Shown one piece after another: positions 63,360 through 64,000 of a stretch of DNA of 64,000 nt. The stretch is from an uncultured Acidimicrobiales bacterium (lineage in GTDB: Bacteria > Actinomycetota > Acidimicrobiia > Acidimicrobiales > SHLQ01): NCBI GenBank assembly GCA_938038785.1, contig CALHTB010000039.1, positions 36,147-100,146 on the forward strand, read 5' to 3'. Numbering within the stretch: the first letter of the stretch is position 1; every line of letters starts with the position of its first letter. The notes under the pieces were generated by a model that did not search any database, had not been told where the DNA came from, and saw nothing but the letters and a program-made list of their open reading frames with translations. The position numbers were made by a program, and so were the translations under genes.

Positions 63360-63929
63360 CTAGGACCGCGCCATTGCGGCACCGTCGGGAACGTCAATTC
63401 TGTAGGCCACCTCGTCGACGGTGATGCCATCGATCTCGAAGCTCTTCGGCTCGATCTTGGGGTCGAGCTGCCACCCCCACTTCTCATAGAAGTTGCGGGC
63501 CATTGCGTTCTCGGTGAGAACCCAGAGATAGCCGGTGTTGCACTCCGTCGATGCAAAGTGCTCGAGCGTCCGTCCCATGAGCGCGCTACCTGCGCCGGTC
63601 CGCCAATGATCGGGGTGGACGTACATTGCCCACAACTCGCCTACCCCAGCGGCGGGAGCATCACGGAACTCGCCAACGTCGGCAAACCCGACAACCTCAC
63701 CGTCCACTTCGACGACGTAATCGGTTGGTGACCCGACACCTTCGACCGGCACTTCGCCGCGAAGAATCGCCGCCCACTGCTCGGTCCGTGTGGCAACATC
63801 GAGACCATCGAGATACGTCGCAGGAATTATCGATGGATACGCAGCTCGCCAGCCCGCTACATGGGCGGCAGCGATCGAGGGTGCGTCGTCAACGATCGCA
63901 AGGCGAACAACGGGTTGGTTCAGCGCCAT
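63360..63929 (-). CDS. GNAT family N-acetyltransferase
   Basis: 189 residues. GNAT core with ELWAMYVHPDHWRTGAGSAL (acetyl-CoA loop RTGAG), WVLTENAMARNFYEKWGWQL and the N-terminal AHVAGWRAAYPSIIP. Acceptor unknown. The 125 bp between it and the small ORF hold nothing recognisable. Confidence 0.9.
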   Translation of the reverse strand: MALNQPVVRLAIVDDAPSIAAAHVAGWRAAYPSIIPATYLDGLDVATRTEQWAAILRGEVPVEGVGSPTDYVVEVDGEVVGFADVGEFRDAPAAGVGELWAMYVHPDHWRTGAGSALMGRTLEHFASTECNTGYLWVLTENAMARNFYEKWGWQLDPKIEPKSFEIDGITVDEVAYRIDVPDGAAMARS

Positions 63930-64000
63930 GGGCCTAGTTTGGCCCGAACCCCTCGCGAAATTCTGTTCCGATCCGAATAAGCGGTCGCCCCGGGGCCTCC

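Noticed and set aside
62294-63424. 376-residue plus-strand ORF
   Set aside because: Shadow of the SDR and small ORF; no domain or ribosome-binding site.

Overview
The window looks like chromosomal sequence of an uncultured or marine member of the Acidimicrobiia (Actinobacteria, Ilumatobacter-like). Four things point there. The gene order is actinobacterial: rarA-alaS-ruvX-mltG-aroE-aroB-pepQ-efp-nusB and pyrR-pyrB-pyrC-carA-carB-pyrD-pyrF-mihF-gmk-rpoZ-coaBC-metK-priA. There is an actinobacterial integration host factor (mihF type). PriA lacks a Walker A motif. An ECF sigma factor is paired with a Zn-type anti-sigma factor. Genus is inference. The DNA is moderately high in GC, so most ORF-track lines are antisense shadows.

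Layout. 1-9.8 kb: end of an iron-type ABC uptake operon, a DtxR-family regulator with altered metal ligands, fused pabBC, serA coupled to a DUF1015 gene, an alcohol dehydrogenase, a membrane-anchored EEP-family protein and a Nudix hydrolase. 9.8-16 kb: leuS, a 60-bp tandem hairpin repeat, fabZ, HU, the sigma/anti-sigma pair and a disulfide oxidoreductase. 16-21.3 kb: a TetR-controlled branched acyl-CoA operon (carboxyltransferase, biotin carboxylase/BCCP, acyl-CoA dehydrogenase), probably leucine or isovalerate catabolism. 21.3-32.4 kb: an O-antigen-ligase-like protein, a secreted three-repeat protein, rsmB-fmt-def, an RsmC-like methyltransferase with trmH, a molybdopterin oxidoreductase and priA. 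32.7-45.5 kb: one continuous minus-strand operon for UMP synthesis, nucleotide metabolism, CoA and SAM synthesis, preceded by an RNA hairpin that matches the PyrR-binding consensus. 45.5-48.2 kb: a small accessory island (phzF, a GNAT gene, an epimerase) that separates pyrR from nusB. 48.2-61.1 kb: the nusB-efp-pepQ-aroB ... alaS-rarA block. 61.1-64 kb: a lipoprotein hydrolase, an SDR, a small ORF and a GNAT.

The most unusual feature is a set of small dispersed palindromic elements, two of which lie in frame inside protein-coding genes. Family A is 51 bp (17 codons): 16-bp inverted arms around a 19-bp core. It occurs three times. One copy sits inside the methyltransferase at 26798 and adds 17 residues just before the SAM-binding strand. 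Family B is about 62 bp: a conserved 28-bp head, a 15-16 bp spacer and a terminal hairpin whose stem changes in a base-pair-preserving way among its three copies. One copy is coding inside phzF, next to a 16-codon tandem repeat. The others lie between carB and pyrD and between alaS and its upstream neighbour. A third type, built on GGGGTCAGACCCC, clusters near priA/metK and at the start of the lipoprotein hydrolase. No RAYT, transposase, CRISPR array, tRNA or rRNA was seen.
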